DNA of 38,448 nucleotides from a bacterium BMS3Abin14 (GTDB lineage: Bacteria; BMS3Abin14): positions 1 to 38,448 of the forward strand of contig BDTG01000038.1 in assembly GCA_002897695.1 (NCBI GenBank), given 5' to 3'. Both the position numbers and the translations under genes were made by a program. The notes under the pieces were generated by a model, which saw only the letters and a program-made list of their open reading frames with translations, did no database searches and was not told the origin of the DNA. The number at the start of each line of letters is the position of its first letter. Position 1 is the stretch's first letter. Shown piece by piece: positions 30,214 to 38,448 of this stretch.

Positions 30214-31623
30214 ATGAGCGACGATGTACGTGTGCGATTTGCCCCTTCTCCCACCGGATACCTCCATCTCGGAGGGGTCCGTACCGCCCTTTACAACTGG
30301 CTTTTCGCCCGGCACAACGGAGGCAAGTTTATCCTGAGGCTGGAGGACACTGATCTGGAGAGGTCCACCGACGAGGCCATAGGCTGGATACTGGACGGCA
30401 TGAAATGGCTTCACCTGGACTGGGATGAGGGCCCTTATCGCCAGACCGAAAGGTTTGACCTGTACAATGAGCACATAGACAGGCTCATTGAACAGGGGAA
30501 GGCGTATCGGTGCTACTGTACCCCCGAGGAACTGGACCAGATGCGGAAAGATGCCATGACCAGGGGCGGAGCCGCGAAGTATGACGGCCGATGCCGGCGT
30601 CTTGCAGACGGCGAACGTAACGGGTCATATACAATCCGCTTCAAGGCGCCCCAGGAGGGCACAATCACAGTCGATGATCTCATCCGCGGCCCCGTCCTTT
30701 TTGACGAAAGCCAGATGGACGATCTGATCATCCGCCGTTCGAACGGCAGCCCCACCTACAACCTCACCGTGGTGGTGGACGACGCCCTCATGGGGATCAC
30801 CCATGTCATCCGGGGTGAGGACCACCTGTCCAACACACCCCGGCAGATCCAGCTCTACAGTGCCCTCGGTTATGACCTGCCTCAATTCGGCCACATGCCC
30901 ATGATTCTCGGCACCGATAAGAAGCGCCTCTCAAAACGGCATGGGGCCTCCTCCATTACCGAGTTTCGCGAGATGGGCTATTTATGGGAGGCCATGGTCA
31001 ACTATCTTGTCCGTCTTGGGTGGTCATTCGGCGATCAGGAGATATTTTCCACCGATGAACTCATCGAAAAATTTACGTTAGACAGGGTAAACAAATCGGC
31101 TGCGGTTTTCGACCTGGGCAAGCTGGCATGGCTGAACCAGAGCTATCTGAAATCCCTGCCCGCGGAGGATGTTGCCGCGAGGCTGGTTCCTTTCCTCGAA
31201 GCGAAAGGGCTGTCGGGCGACGAGGCCGCTGTTCCCTGGCTTCCCAAGGCAGTCATCACTCTGAGGGAGAGGACGGGCACTCTCGCCGAGATGGCCGACC
31301 AATGTGAGTTCTACTTCAAGGAACAGGAGTATGACGAGAAATCGGCTGGAAAGTTCCTCACCCGCGAGGTGGCTCCCCTTCTTGAGAAAGTTTCGGAGCC
31401 GATCTCCAGAGTCGATGTTTTCACCCGGGAACCCATCCATGAGGCCGTTAGCGGCTTCCTGGATGCCGAAGGGGTCAGGCTGAAGGTCATCGCCCAGCCT
31501 CTGCGTATCGCGCTTACCTACCGGAAAAATAGCCCCGGCCTTTTCGAGGTAATGGAGGTGCTGGGCAAGGAAAAGACTCTGCGGCGAATCCGGCAGGCCT
31601 GCGAGTGGATCTCGTCTCTGTAA
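30214..31623 (+). CDS. gltX: Glutamyl-tRNA synthetase
   Basis: Charges tRNA-Glu with glutamate. The 469-residue protein has RFAPSPTGYLHLGGVRTALY with the HIGH-type signature HLGG (18-21), and the second signature KRLSKR at 237-242. Cys100, Cys102 and Cys127 occupy places used for zinc in the enterobacterial enzyme, but the fourth ligand position holds Arg. Because glnS is present, this enzyme probably discriminates tRNA-Glu from tRNA-Gln; that is inference. It follows the MEMO gene by 68 bases. Confidence 0.96.
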   Translation: MSDDVRVRFAPSPTGYLHLGGVRTALYNWLFARHNGGKFILRLEDTDLERSTDEAIGWILDGMKWLHLDWDEGPYRQTERFDLYNEHIDRLIEQGKAYRCYCTPEELDQMRKDAMTRGGAAKYDGRCRRLADGERNGSYTIRFKAPQEGTITVDDLIRGPVLFDESQMDDLIIRRSNGSPTYNLTVVVDDALMGITHVIRGEDHLSNTPRQIQLYSALGYDLPQFGHMPMILGTDKKRLSKRHGASSITEFREMGYLWEAMVNYLVRLGWSFGDQEIFSTDELIEKFTLDRVNKSAAVFDLGKLAWLNQSYLKSLPAEDVAARLVPFLEAKGLSGDEAAVPWLPKAVITLRERTGTLAEMADQCEFYFKEQEYDEKSAGKFLTREVAPLLEKVSEPISRVDVFTREPIHEAVSGFLDAEGVRLKVIAQPLRIALTYRKNSPGLFEVMEVLGKEKTLRRIRQACEWISSL

Positions 31624-31653
31624 ATTACCCCCATTTTCAAAAGTGGAATTTTC

Positions 31654-31682
31654 TTGTAACCTTTATGAAGTTAGGGTAGTAT
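31654..31682 (+). promoter_or_regulatory. Candidate promoter for the CinA-like gene
   Basis: TTGTAA (31654-31659) and TAGTAT (31677-31682) are 17 bases apart in an AT-rich gap after gltX, about 75 bases before the next start. Confidence 0.5.
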
Positions 31683-31755
31683 TATTGTCAGATTGTGTAT
31701 TAATGTCGGTTTCGTGGGTGTCGTCGTTTAAAACAATGGGGTCATAGAGGGAACA

Positions 31756-32463
31756 ATGATTTCGATGGTCGCTGTAGCTGTAATAGGAGACGAGATCCTC
31801 CTCGGGGAGGTCGTGGACCGGAACCTGGCCTGGATCTCCGGGGAACTGTTCCGGTTGGGCGTTGATCTCCGTTACTCCTGCGTCTTGCCCGATGATCTGC
31901 CGTTCATCGTCCAACACCTGAGGTGGATGAAGGAAAAATTCGAGTGGGTGATAACCACCGGCGGGATTGGCGCAACCCACGATGACCTTACCCGGACCGC
32001 TGTAGCCCAGGTGTTCAAAGTACCCCTGATTGAGCATCCCGAGGTAATCGCCGCCCTTGAGGAAAAGCTGGGCGCCCCTCTCACACCAAGGCTCAGGCAG
32101 CTTGCCATGCTTCCGTCAGGAGTGTTGCTGATTCCCAACCCCGGCTCAGCAGCGCCCGGATTTCTCATGGGCAATGTAGCCGCCCTGCCGGGAATCCCAT
32201 CCATGGTTCGATCCATGTTTCCATACATCAGCCGGAAAATGACAGGGGAAATTATCCACAGTGAGGAATTCTTCACCACCCGTTTCGAATCGCAGATAGC
32301 CGATGTCCTTGAGGAGATCCAGGGAGATTACCCGAGGGTCAAGATTGGATCATATCCTGTTACCTCCGGAGGAGAGTTCAGGGTGAGGCTCGTACTCAGA
32401 AGCAGATCGTCCGAAATGCTGAAGAAGGCGTTTGAGGATGTCAGGAGGAGGGTTGACTCATGA
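31756..32463 (+). CDS. CinA-like protein with MoaB/MogA molybdopterin-binding domain
   Basis: The 235-residue product has the molybdopterin-binding fold of CinA N-termini: AVIGDEILLGEVVDRNLAWI, then WVITTGGIGATHDDLTRTAV and LPSGVLLIPNPGSAAPGF, with LPGIPSMVRSMF. It lacks the C-terminal nicotinamide-nucleotide amidase domain of full CinA. Stand-alone forms of this domain are common and their substrate is uncertain; nucleotide pyrophosphatase activity as in CinA's COG1058 part is possible. Its stop overlaps the ATG of the next gene (ATGA). The start could also be the ATG three codons later. Confidence 0.88.
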   Translation: MISMVAVAVIGDEILLGEVVDRNLAWISGELFRLGVDLRYSCVLPDDLPFIVQHLRWMKEKFEWVITTGGIGATHDDLTRTAVAQVFKVPLIEHPEVIAALEEKLGAPLTPRLRQLAMLPSGVLLIPNPGSAAPGFLMGNVAALPGIPSMVRSMFPYISRKMTGEIIHSEEFFTTRFESQIADVLEEIQGDYPRVKIGSYPVTSGGEFRVRLVLRSRSSEMLKKAFEDVRRRVDS

Positions 32464-33245
32464 GACCCTGTGGGCTCAGGTTTTCCTGTCTTTCGATAAT
32501 TTTTGTTTTTTCCATTGTTGGGAGCGGCTGTGCTGTCCTCGGGAACGTCAGGAACGAGGAATCCTCCGATGTTCAGATGAAGCAACAGATCAGTGTCAGG
32601 CAGGAACCGCCGGGCAACCTTCCCGAGACGGTTCATCTTCAGAGCCGGCTTGACGCGGCTCGCACCGAGTTAAAAAAGGCCAACCGGGAGATCAAGTCAC
32701 TGCGGGACGATCTGGAGATCGTTAGCGGGGTAAGGGAAATGGAGGCCCAGGTCTTTACCAAACGGTTAGCGGTTATGGAAGCGGCGCGGGATGACGCCGT
32801 GCGGGAGGTGGTCCGGACCCGCGCGCGCATCCAGGGAATGGCTTCTCCAGCCGAAGCCGCCGCGATGTTCGCCGAGGCAAGGGTGATCATCGACAGGATG
32901 ACCGAGGATGCCTTCAATGAACAGGCGATGGATTACCTTGGCCAGGGCAGAAAATACCTTCAAAACGGCAAACAGGAGATGGAGCGCCAGAATCCGGGTG
33001 GTGCGGCCTATCTCTTCGATCTCATCTCCGCGCTCTACGAGTCCTATCGCGGTATTGATTCGAGGACGCTGACGGTAAATACCAGGACCGTCAACATCAG
33101 GGCAATGCCGAATGCATCCTCCAGGAAATTGGGGCTGCTGTCACATGGTGATAAGGTAACGGGACAGGATAAAAAGGGCAATTGGATCCTGGTCAGGACG
33201 ACGTCGGGTCTCCGGGGATGGGTTCACTCGAAATATCTGCAGTAG
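32460..33245 (+). CDS. SH3b-domain lipoprotein with coiled coil
   Basis: The 261-residue protein has a lipoprotein signal ending VGSGC (Cys about 24). A coiled-coil region follows at about 60-125 (LQSRLDAARTELKKANREIK), then a helical middle, then a bacterial SH3 domain at about 200-261 (TRTVNIRAMPNASSRKLGLL and GNWILVRTTSGLRGWVHSKY). It is probably tethered to a membrane with the SH3 domain facing peptidoglycan. Translation is coupled to the CinA-like gene. Its last 53 bases overlap the 3' end of the converging GGDEF gene. Confidence 0.85.
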   Translation: MRPCGLRFSCLSIIFVFSIVGSGCAVLGNVRNEESSDVQMKQQISVRQEPPGNLPETVHLQSRLDAARTELKKANREIKSLRDDLEIVSGVREMEAQVFTKRLAVMEAARDDAVREVVRTRARIQGMASPAEAAAMFAEARVIIDRMTEDAFNEQAMDYLGQGRKYLQNGKQEMERQNPGGAAYLFDLISALYESYRGIDSRTLTVNTRTVNIRAMPNASSRKLGLLSHGDKVTGQDKKGNWILVRTTSGLRGWVHSKYLQ

Positions 33246-34986
33246 AACAGACGAGGTTTCTTCCCTTTTCCTTGGCGTGGTACATGGCCCTGTCGGAGGC
33301 CTCCAGAAGCTCGTCGAAAGCCGTTCCGTCTTCCGGGGATGTCGCCACCCCGAGGCTCATGGTGACCCGGGTCTTTTTTCCCTTGAGATCGAAAATTCTC
33401 TCCTCCACGGCCCGGCGTATTTTTTCCCCCACCTTAATGGCGCCTTCCTTATCCGTATGGCTCAGTGAAATGAGAAACTCTTCACCTCCAAACCGGGAGG
33501 CGACATCCGTTTCCCTGATGCTGTAGGCGAGAACTTCTCCAACTTCTTTTAACGCCTCGTCGCCGGCGATATGGCCATACTTGTCATTATATTCTTTGAA
33601 GTTATCGAGGTCAGCCATGATGATGGAGATAGGTTCTCCAGTCCTCTGGAGGATTTTCATCTCCCTTTCCAGATGGTCCGCCATATATCGCCGATTATAC
33701 ATCCCTGTAAGGGGATCGGTTACGCTGATGATCGTAAGCTGGCTGTTGATGGCCTGAATCTCCTCCATGCTCAGTTTCAGGCTCATCGACATGCTGTTAA
33801 AGGCGCTCACAAGCTCGCCGAGCTCGCCCCAGGCTTTTGTCTCAACTTCCAGGCCGGCCTCTCCCATCCGAATCCTCCTGGACACCCTGTTCAGGTCCTC
33901 CAGCGGCAGGATGATTGTCCTGGCCAGGTAAAGGGCCGGGATGAGAAGGATGCCCGCCAGCAGGAACGTCATCACGAAGAGCTGGCTGCGGAAGGCGGCG
34001 AGGGGCGAGAACGCCTGTTTCCGCGTGGTTTCCGTAATAAGATGCCATGGGAGGTACTTGATGGGATAGCTGGTGCCGATTACCTGTTCGCCCCCCTTAC
34101 CGCTGTAGGTGAACGATCTGGCATCGTCGCTAAATGTCTTGACGATCACCTGAGCAGGGGCGTTGAAGGTGGCTTCGGAAGCAGGCGTTCTCAGGAGATG
34201 GCCGGAAGCGTCAACGATGTAGGCGTTAGAGTCGGGCGGGGTGTTCTCCTCAAGTATACTCCCCAGACGTTCCCCCTGAAGGGCCGCCAGAAAGTACGAT
34301 TTTGGCCTGTCGAGGCCGCTTCCCACCTGTTTGGCGATGACGATCCTGAGCCCGTCGGAATCAGAGGCATCCATAAACAGGGAATTCTTGACTGTTCTCT
34401 GGAGCGTCGCAGGATCATCAGGTTCAGGAAAGGCGCCGCCGGGCCAGCCGGCCAGGACCTCTCCACTTGCCGAAACAACGGAGAATCCACCGAAAAACTG
34501 GTTGTCCTCAAGCAAGTAGGCGAGGTATTTATTGATGGCCGAGCGTGATTTTTCCCTGGCCGCACTGGATGTTGTTTTCGGCAATAGCTGATTTACCTCC
34601 TCAGTGAGAAGGTAGGACGAGGTGAATGCCTTGACATCGGAGGAGCGGTCTGAAAGCCAACCGGAGATATCAAGGGAGATGCGGCGAGCCGTGTCCGTGA
34701 GATTCTGGTAGACCTGGTCCTCGATAATCTTGTCCAGGTAGTTTACGGCCAGCATTCCTGCCAGGAACGAGGGGATAAGGACACTTACGGTTACAAGTCC
34801 GAGAACACGGAACCTGATTGTCTGGACCATGGCCAGCATGAGCGTCATGCCGGATGAGAGCCTGCCGGCGGTCTTCTGATTCGAAAACGTTTTCAGGGTA
34901 TTTTTCATTTCCATTGCAGAAAGATATCTGATTAGCGGGCCAAAATCAAATAGCAGAATTGTTGATGACCTTTGCGAAGACATCAT
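33193..34986 (-). CDS. Membrane diguanylate cyclase (sensor-HAMP-GGDEF)
   Basis: Makes c-di-GMP from two GTP. The 597-residue protein has a first membrane span at about 60-83, a periplasmic Cache-like sensor domain (about 85-330), a second span (about 335-356), and HAMP (about 357-410). The GGDEF domain spans about 418-578, with GGEEF at 500-504 and the inhibitory site RETD at 491-494, so both catalysis and product inhibition look intact. The first ATG at 34986 has no clear ribosome site; a Met near residue 25 is an alternative. The final 17 or so residues run past the usual domain end into the converging lipoprotein gene. It diverges from the response regulator gene. Confidence 0.92.
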   Translation of the reverse strand: MMSSQRSSTILLFDFGPLIRYLSAMEMKNTLKTFSNQKTAGRLSSGMTLMLAMVQTIRFRVLGLVTVSVLIPSFLAGMLAVNYLDKIIEDQVYQNLTDTARRISLDISGWLSDRSSDVKAFTSSYLLTEEVNQLLPKTTSSAAREKSRSAINKYLAYLLEDNQFFGGFSVVSASGEVLAGWPGGAFPEPDDPATLQRTVKNSLFMDASDSDGLRIVIAKQVGSGLDRPKSYFLAALQGERLGSILEENTPPDSNAYIVDASGHLLRTPASEATFNAPAQVIVKTFSDDARSFTYSGKGGEQVIGTSYPIKYLPWHLITETTRKQAFSPLAAFRSQLFVMTFLLAGILLIPALYLARTIILPLEDLNRVSRRIRMGEAGLEVETKAWGELGELVSAFNSMSMSLKLSMEEIQAINSQLTIISVTDPLTGMYNRRYMADHLEREMKILQRTGEPISIIMADLDNFKEYNDKYGHIAGDEALKEVGEVLAYSIRETDVASRFGGEEFLISLSHTDKEGAIKVGEKIRRAVEERIFDLKGKKTRVTMSLGVATSPEDGTAFDELLEASDRAMYHAKEKGRNLVCSTADISSEPIPGDPTSS

Positions 34987-35131
34987 TGTTTAACTTGTGA
35001 GCTCTTTTGTGATATAAGACGACAATCATGCGTTTGGGTGCTTTTATCCCCTGAATGTGCAGGGGCTTGTGCAGGCACGGGCAAATCACCCGGCGTGGGT
35101 TTCATCGCGCAGCTCTTCATGGAGGAAACAG

Positions 35132-35506
35132 ATGCCAACGATAGGAAAAACCGTCCTTGTGGCTGAGGACAAGGCGTCTTTGACAAAGATGCTTCAGTTT
35201 CTCTTCCTTTCCCGGGGGCTTAATGTTCAGATCGCCTTCAACGGGGAAGAAGCCCTTGCCAAAGCGAGGGACCTTCGCCCCGATCTTATTCTCCTGGACA
35301 TCATGATGCCCAAGATGGATGGTTTCGAGGTCCTGGAGAAGCTTCAGGAGAGGGAGGACACCGCGGCCATTCCCGTGATAATGCTCACCGCCCGGAAGAG
35401 CAGGGAGGATATGACCAGGGCCACCAAGCTTGGGGCTGTGGAATACATTACAAAACCTTTCAAGGCCGTGGAGGTGGTTGATAAGGTGCTAAGACACCTG
35501 GAGTAG
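35132..35506 (+). CDS. Single-domain response regulator (CheY-like)
   Basis: The 124-residue protein is a lone receiver domain. It has the acidic pair Glu12-Asp13 (LVAEDKASL), phospho-acceptor Asp56 (DLILLDIMMPKMDGFEVL), the switch Thr in MLTAR and the conserved Lys in YITKPF. The ATG has a GGAGGAAAC site just upstream. No output domain is attached, so it must act through protein contact or a phosphorelay. It is two bases from the histidine kinase gene, its likely partner. Confidence 0.93.
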   Translation: MPTIGKTVLVAEDKASLTKMLQFLFLSRGLNVQIAFNGEEALAKARDLRPDLILLDIMMPKMDGFEVLEKLQEREDTAAIPVIMLTARKSREDMTRATKLGAVEYITKPFKAVEVVDKVLRHLE

Positions 35507-35508
35507 CG

Positions 35509-37074
35509 ATGTTCAACCCCATCGAGTGGATCAGGTCAAGTATCCGCAGAAAGGCCATCGTAGGCCTCCTCGTTATCCTGTTGTCCGCCATCTTCCTGAC
35601 CGGACTTTCAATTGTCAGCCAGGCCAAAAAGTTCATTATCCTGGAGGCCCAGCGCAGGGCTTCCTCCGTCGCGCAGTTTGTGGGCAATAATCTCGGCGCC
35701 ACCGTGGCTTCCTACAACGATTCAGCCAGGATAAAACTTATCATGGACGGCATCTGCGCCGACTCCAGCATCCTCTACGCGACATTCTTCGATGAAAAGG
35801 GAACCATCATTGCGTCGAGCTGTTCAAAGGGCCAGGGACAGGGCTCGGGATCCCTTCCCCTCAGCGAGCTTTATAACTTGTCGGATGAGGGCAACCGGTT
35901 TCACCTGTACGGGAACGTACTTGAGGTATACAGGCATGTCATCCTCAAGAATGGTGCTGAAAAACCGTTTCTCCTGCTGGGGCTGGACGTCTCCGAGGTT
36001 CAGGCCGTTACCTCCAAGATCACCCGGCTTATCGCCATTAACGCCTTTATTGTCTATATTATCGGCCTTCTGGTCCTCATTGTGGCCGTTAACAGGTTTG
36101 CGGAACCCCTGGAAACTTTGACCGACGGTATCAGGGATGTTGGGGAGGGGCGGACGCCTCAGCCTGTCGTTGTGCAGGGGCAGGATGAGGTCGCTTCCCT
36201 GACCATCGCCTTCAATAAGATGATAACCGACCTTGAAAGATCCAGGGAAGAGGTGCAGAGCTACCAGGAACACCTGGAGGGGATGGTCCAGGATCGAACC
36301 GATGCTCTCAACAGGGCAAACAGTGAGCTCGTGGAGATAAACGTAACTTTAAAATCGGCAAATGAGAAGCTCCTGGAACTGGACAAGCTGAAGTCAAACT
36401 TTCTGGGTATCGCCACCCACGAATTGAAGACCCCCCTCGCCGTGGTGGAAGGCTACCTGGATTCCCTCAAGGACGGTTTTGCCGGCGAATTGTCGGGAAC
36501 CCAGCTCGGAGTGGTAAACGAGACCCTGCTGTCGTGCGGGCGCATGGCCGACCTGATCAGCGACATGCTTGATCTAACGAAGATCGAGGCGGGCAAAATG
36601 CCCATCGAAAAGAGGACTGTATCCGTCATCCGGCCCGTGGAGAAAGTAGCCGGGCAGATGGTGCCGCTCCTTCAGAAGAAAAATCTGACGTTGGAAATCG
36701 CGGACGGGAACATGGGAGTTAAGGCCGTCTTCGATGAGGACAGAATCGTCCAGGTACTTGTCAACCTGATCGGAAACGCCGTCAAGTTTACACCTGGTGG
36801 GGGCACCATCACTGTTCATGCGGAAATCCACTCTGACGCAAAACCCCCAACTGTAGCGATTTCGGTGAGCGATACCGGGATCGGGATCAGCTCGGACGAC
36901 CTGCATCATGTCTTCGAGGAATTCGCGCAGGTCGGGCCTCCCGGCAAGGAGGAGGGGACCGGCCTGGGGCTGGCTATATGTAGGAGGATCGTCGTTGCCC
37001 ACGGGGGCGAAATATGGGTCGAGAGCAAGCTCAGTCAGGGAAGCACGTTTACGTTTACCATCCCGCTGGGTTAA
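35509..37074 (+). CDS. Membrane sensor histidine kinase
   Basis: The 521-residue kinase has membrane spans at about 16-35 and 172-195 flanking a periplasmic sensor domain, then HAMP (about 196-245) and a coiled coil (245-295). The phospho-acceptor His304 is in FLGIATHELKTPL. The ATPase domain shows the N box NLIGNAVKFTP, G1 SDTGIGIS and G2 GTGLGLAI. All catalytic motifs are intact. It starts two bases after the response regulator stop, so the two form one transcript. Its 3' end is only 5 bases from the end of the converging HD-GYP gene. Confidence 0.94.
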   Translation: MFNPIEWIRSSIRRKAIVGLLVILLSAIFLTGLSIVSQAKKFIILEAQRRASSVAQFVGNNLGATVASYNDSARIKLIMDGICADSSILYATFFDEKGTIIASSCSKGQGQGSGSLPLSELYNLSDEGNRFHLYGNVLEVYRHVILKNGAEKPFLLLGLDVSEVQAVTSKITRLIAINAFIVYIIGLLVLIVAVNRFAEPLETLTDGIRDVGEGRTPQPVVVQGQDEVASLTIAFNKMITDLERSREEVQSYQEHLEGMVQDRTDALNRANSELVEINVTLKSANEKLLELDKLKSNFLGIATHELKTPLAVVEGYLDSLKDGFAGELSGTQLGVVNETLLSCGRMADLISDMLDLTKIEAGKMPIEKRTVSVIRPVEKVAGQMVPLLQKKNLTLEIADGNMGVKAVFDEDRIVQVLVNLIGNAVKFTPGGGTITVHAEIHSDAKPPTVAISVSDTGIGISSDDLHHVFEEFAQVGPPGKEEGTGLGLAICRRIVVAHGGEIWVESKLSQGSTFTFTIPLG

Positions 37075-37079
37075 AGCCT

Positions 37080-38432
37080 CTACGCGTACATTGATGCCAT
37101 CGCCCCGCTGGAGGACATGGCATCCACTATCTTCCTCAGGACAGCGACCACTTCCGGGTCGAACTGGGTTCCAGAGCAGTTCTCCATCTCCTCCATTGCA
37201 GCCTCGACGCTGAGAGGATCGCGGTAGGGCCGTTTTGTAGTCATGGCGTCGAAGGCGTCCGCTGCGGCCAGGATTCTCGCCTCCATGAGGATCTGGTTCG
37301 ACAGGTAACCGTTGGGATATCCCTTCCCGTCGGGCCTCTCATGGTGCTGAAGCACGGCCAGCTTGACCGTTTCATTAAAATCAATAGGTTGAAGAATACG
37401 GTAGCCCACATCCGGGTGAATCTGGATTTTCCGATACTCATCCGTGGTAAGGCCGGCCGGTTTGTTCAAGATCGCGAGTTCCACTGTTATCTTCCCGATA
37501 TCATGTAGAGCCCCGGCCTGCTGGATGACCTCCATTTGGTCCAGCGTAAAGTTCATCTGTTCGGCGATCAGAAGGCTGTACTGCGTGACCCGCTCGGAAT
37601 GCCCCCTGGTGTATACGTCCTTGGCCTCAACGGCGGTGATGAGGGACTGGACCATCGAGAAGTAGCTTTTCTGGACCTTTTCGAGAAGGAGAACGTTGTG
37701 GAGGGCCATAGCTGCTTCCGAGGTCATGGTTGCCAGCAACGTACATTCCTCCTCCACAAAAGGCTGGCCGTCGTCCTTGTTGATCAGAGTCAGGACACCA
37801 ATGAGATCATCCTTGATCATGATGGGAGCGGATATGGAGGTCTTTCTCCTGTAGCCGATACTGCTGGTGGTGGAGAAAATATCCTGGGCTGAGAAATCCT
37901 TTACGAGCAGGGGTTTTCTGCTCTTTGCCACCCATCCCGCCATCCCGTTGCCCACCTCAACCCTGCGCTTGGAGCTGGAATTTTCCCTCAACCCCTGGGA
38001 GTATTCCATTACCAGGTTGTCCTTGTCACTGTCGTAAAGCAGGAGGTGGCCGATCTCGGCGCCCATGAGTTCTCTGGGGAGCGCCACCAGCATCCTATAG
38101 ATCTCCCGGCGGTCGTGTTCCAATCCCAGCATGCGGCTGATCTGATTTAGCGCCGACAACCTGTTGATGGCATCGTTAAGGCTCCTGTTTTTTTCCTCCA
38201 GATCCGCGTTCAGGCCGGAGACCACCCCATGGGCTTTATTGACCTCATCGAGCTGCTGTTCCAACTGCCTGGACAGGTCTTCCTTCTCACGGAGGTGTTC
38301 AACTTCCTTCTTTTCGTATGTGTGCATTCGCTGCTGGTATTGCTCCAGATGATCCAGGTCGGAAACGGCGTCGTGAAAGAAACGGAAATGCCGGCTGGCT
38401 TCCTTCAGCAGGGGAAATCGGATCAGTGGCAT
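37080..38432 (-). CDS. GAF-HD-GYP c-di-GMP phosphodiesterase, probably continuing past the window edge
   Basis: HD-GYP proteins hydrolyse c-di-GMP. Counting from the ATG at 38432, the visible 450 residues have a coiled coil (about 30-95) and a GAF domain (about 100-250). The HD-GYP domain (about 258-430) has His310-Asp311 in LHDIGK and HHERPDGKGYP with GYP at 371-373. The catalytic motif is complete. The reading frame stays open to the window end with no stop or ribosome site before this ATG, so the true start and possibly another N-terminal domain lie outside. It sits in one locus with a diguanylate cyclase and a two-component pair. Confidence 0.9.
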   Translation of the reverse strand: MPLIRFPLLKEASRHFRFFHDAVSDLDHLEQYQQRMHTYEKKEVEHLREKEDLSRQLEQQLDEVNKAHGVVSGLNADLEEKNRSLNDAINRLSALNQISRMLGLEHDRREIYRMLVALPRELMGAEIGHLLLYDSDKDNLVMEYSQGLRENSSSKRRVEVGNGMAGWVAKSRKPLLVKDFSAQDIFSTTSSIGYRRKTSISAPIMIKDDLIGVLTLINKDDGQPFVEEECTLLATMTSEAAMALHNVLLLEKVQKSYFSMVQSLITAVEAKDVYTRGHSERVTQYSLLIAEQMNFTLDQMEVIQQAGALHDIGKITVELAILNKPAGLTTDEYRKIQIHPDVGYRILQPIDFNETVKLAVLQHHERPDGKGYPNGYLSNQILMEARILAAADAFDAMTTKRPYRDPLSVEAAMEEMENCSGTQFDPEVVAVLRKIVDAMSSSGAMASMYA

Positions 38433-38448
38433 GTCGATGGACCTGTCG

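Noticed and set aside
33571-34548. 325-codon plus-strand frame inside the diguanylate cyclase gene
   Set aside because: The minus strand carries HAMP and GGDEF motifs across the same bases; the plus product is a shadow with no ribosome site or motif.

Overview
The window reads as chromosomal DNA of a Gram-negative bacterium: it carries an outer-membrane Tol-Pal system, lipoproteins, an HtrA protease, TRAP transport and c-di-GMP signalling. GC is fairly high. The gene mix (CbpM-type chaperone modulator beside dnaJ, fused TAXI-TRAP permease, GlnRS, MEMO protein, CinA-like protein) suggests a Desulfobacterota/deltaproteobacterial relative, but that placement is inference and weak.

Region 1 (1-5040) is the right end of an integrative, phage-like element. 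A tyrosine integrase lies at the end that abuts the 3' end of a tRNA-Glu gene. To its left is a chain of very small genes, most overlapping by GTGA/ATGA stop-start junctions. They encode zinc-finger proteins, a Lar-like restriction-alleviation protein, a DUF5131 (Gp37/Gp68-like) protein, and a ubiquitin-like protein ending in Gly-Gly. The other end of the element is outside the window.

Region 2 (5038-5751) holds tRNA-Glu(CTC) and tRNA-Gln(CTG) on the minus strand, then about 550 bases packed with hairpin repeats. Related copies occur in other intergenic gaps of the window.

Region 3 (5752-10168) is a protein-quality-control cluster: Hsp20, DnaJ, a CbpM-like modulator, HtpX and a DegP/HtrA protease, closed by a strong terminator. 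Region 4 (10238-15851) starts with a good sigma70-type promoter, then a cyclase-family hydrolase, tolQ, tolR, a tolA-like gene, tolB, pal and a small coiled-coil lipoprotein, closed by a terminator.

Region 5 (15957-23434) is an uptake/metabolism unit: an RpiR-type regulator, a TAXI-type solute-binding protein, a fused TRAP permease, a universal stress protein, an ATP-grasp ligase and an overlapping M20 hydrolase. Region 6 (23435-25904) has a three-copy intergenic repeat around a tiny zinc-ribbon gene, then glnS. Region 7 (26075-31623) is purM, purN, an unusual flavoprotein-like gene, a MEMO-family gene and gltX.

Region 8 (31654-38448) has a promoter, a CinA-like molybdopterin-domain protein and an SH3-domain lipoprotein. 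After these come a GGDEF diguanylate cyclase (minus), a response regulator with a histidine kinase (plus), and an HD-GYP phosphodiesterase (minus) that stays open to the right edge.

The most unusual items are the isolated ubiquitin-like protein on the mobile element, the TRAP/ATP-grasp/M20 operon of unknown substrate, and the dispersed hairpin repeats. I found no CRISPR array, rRNA gene or transposase.
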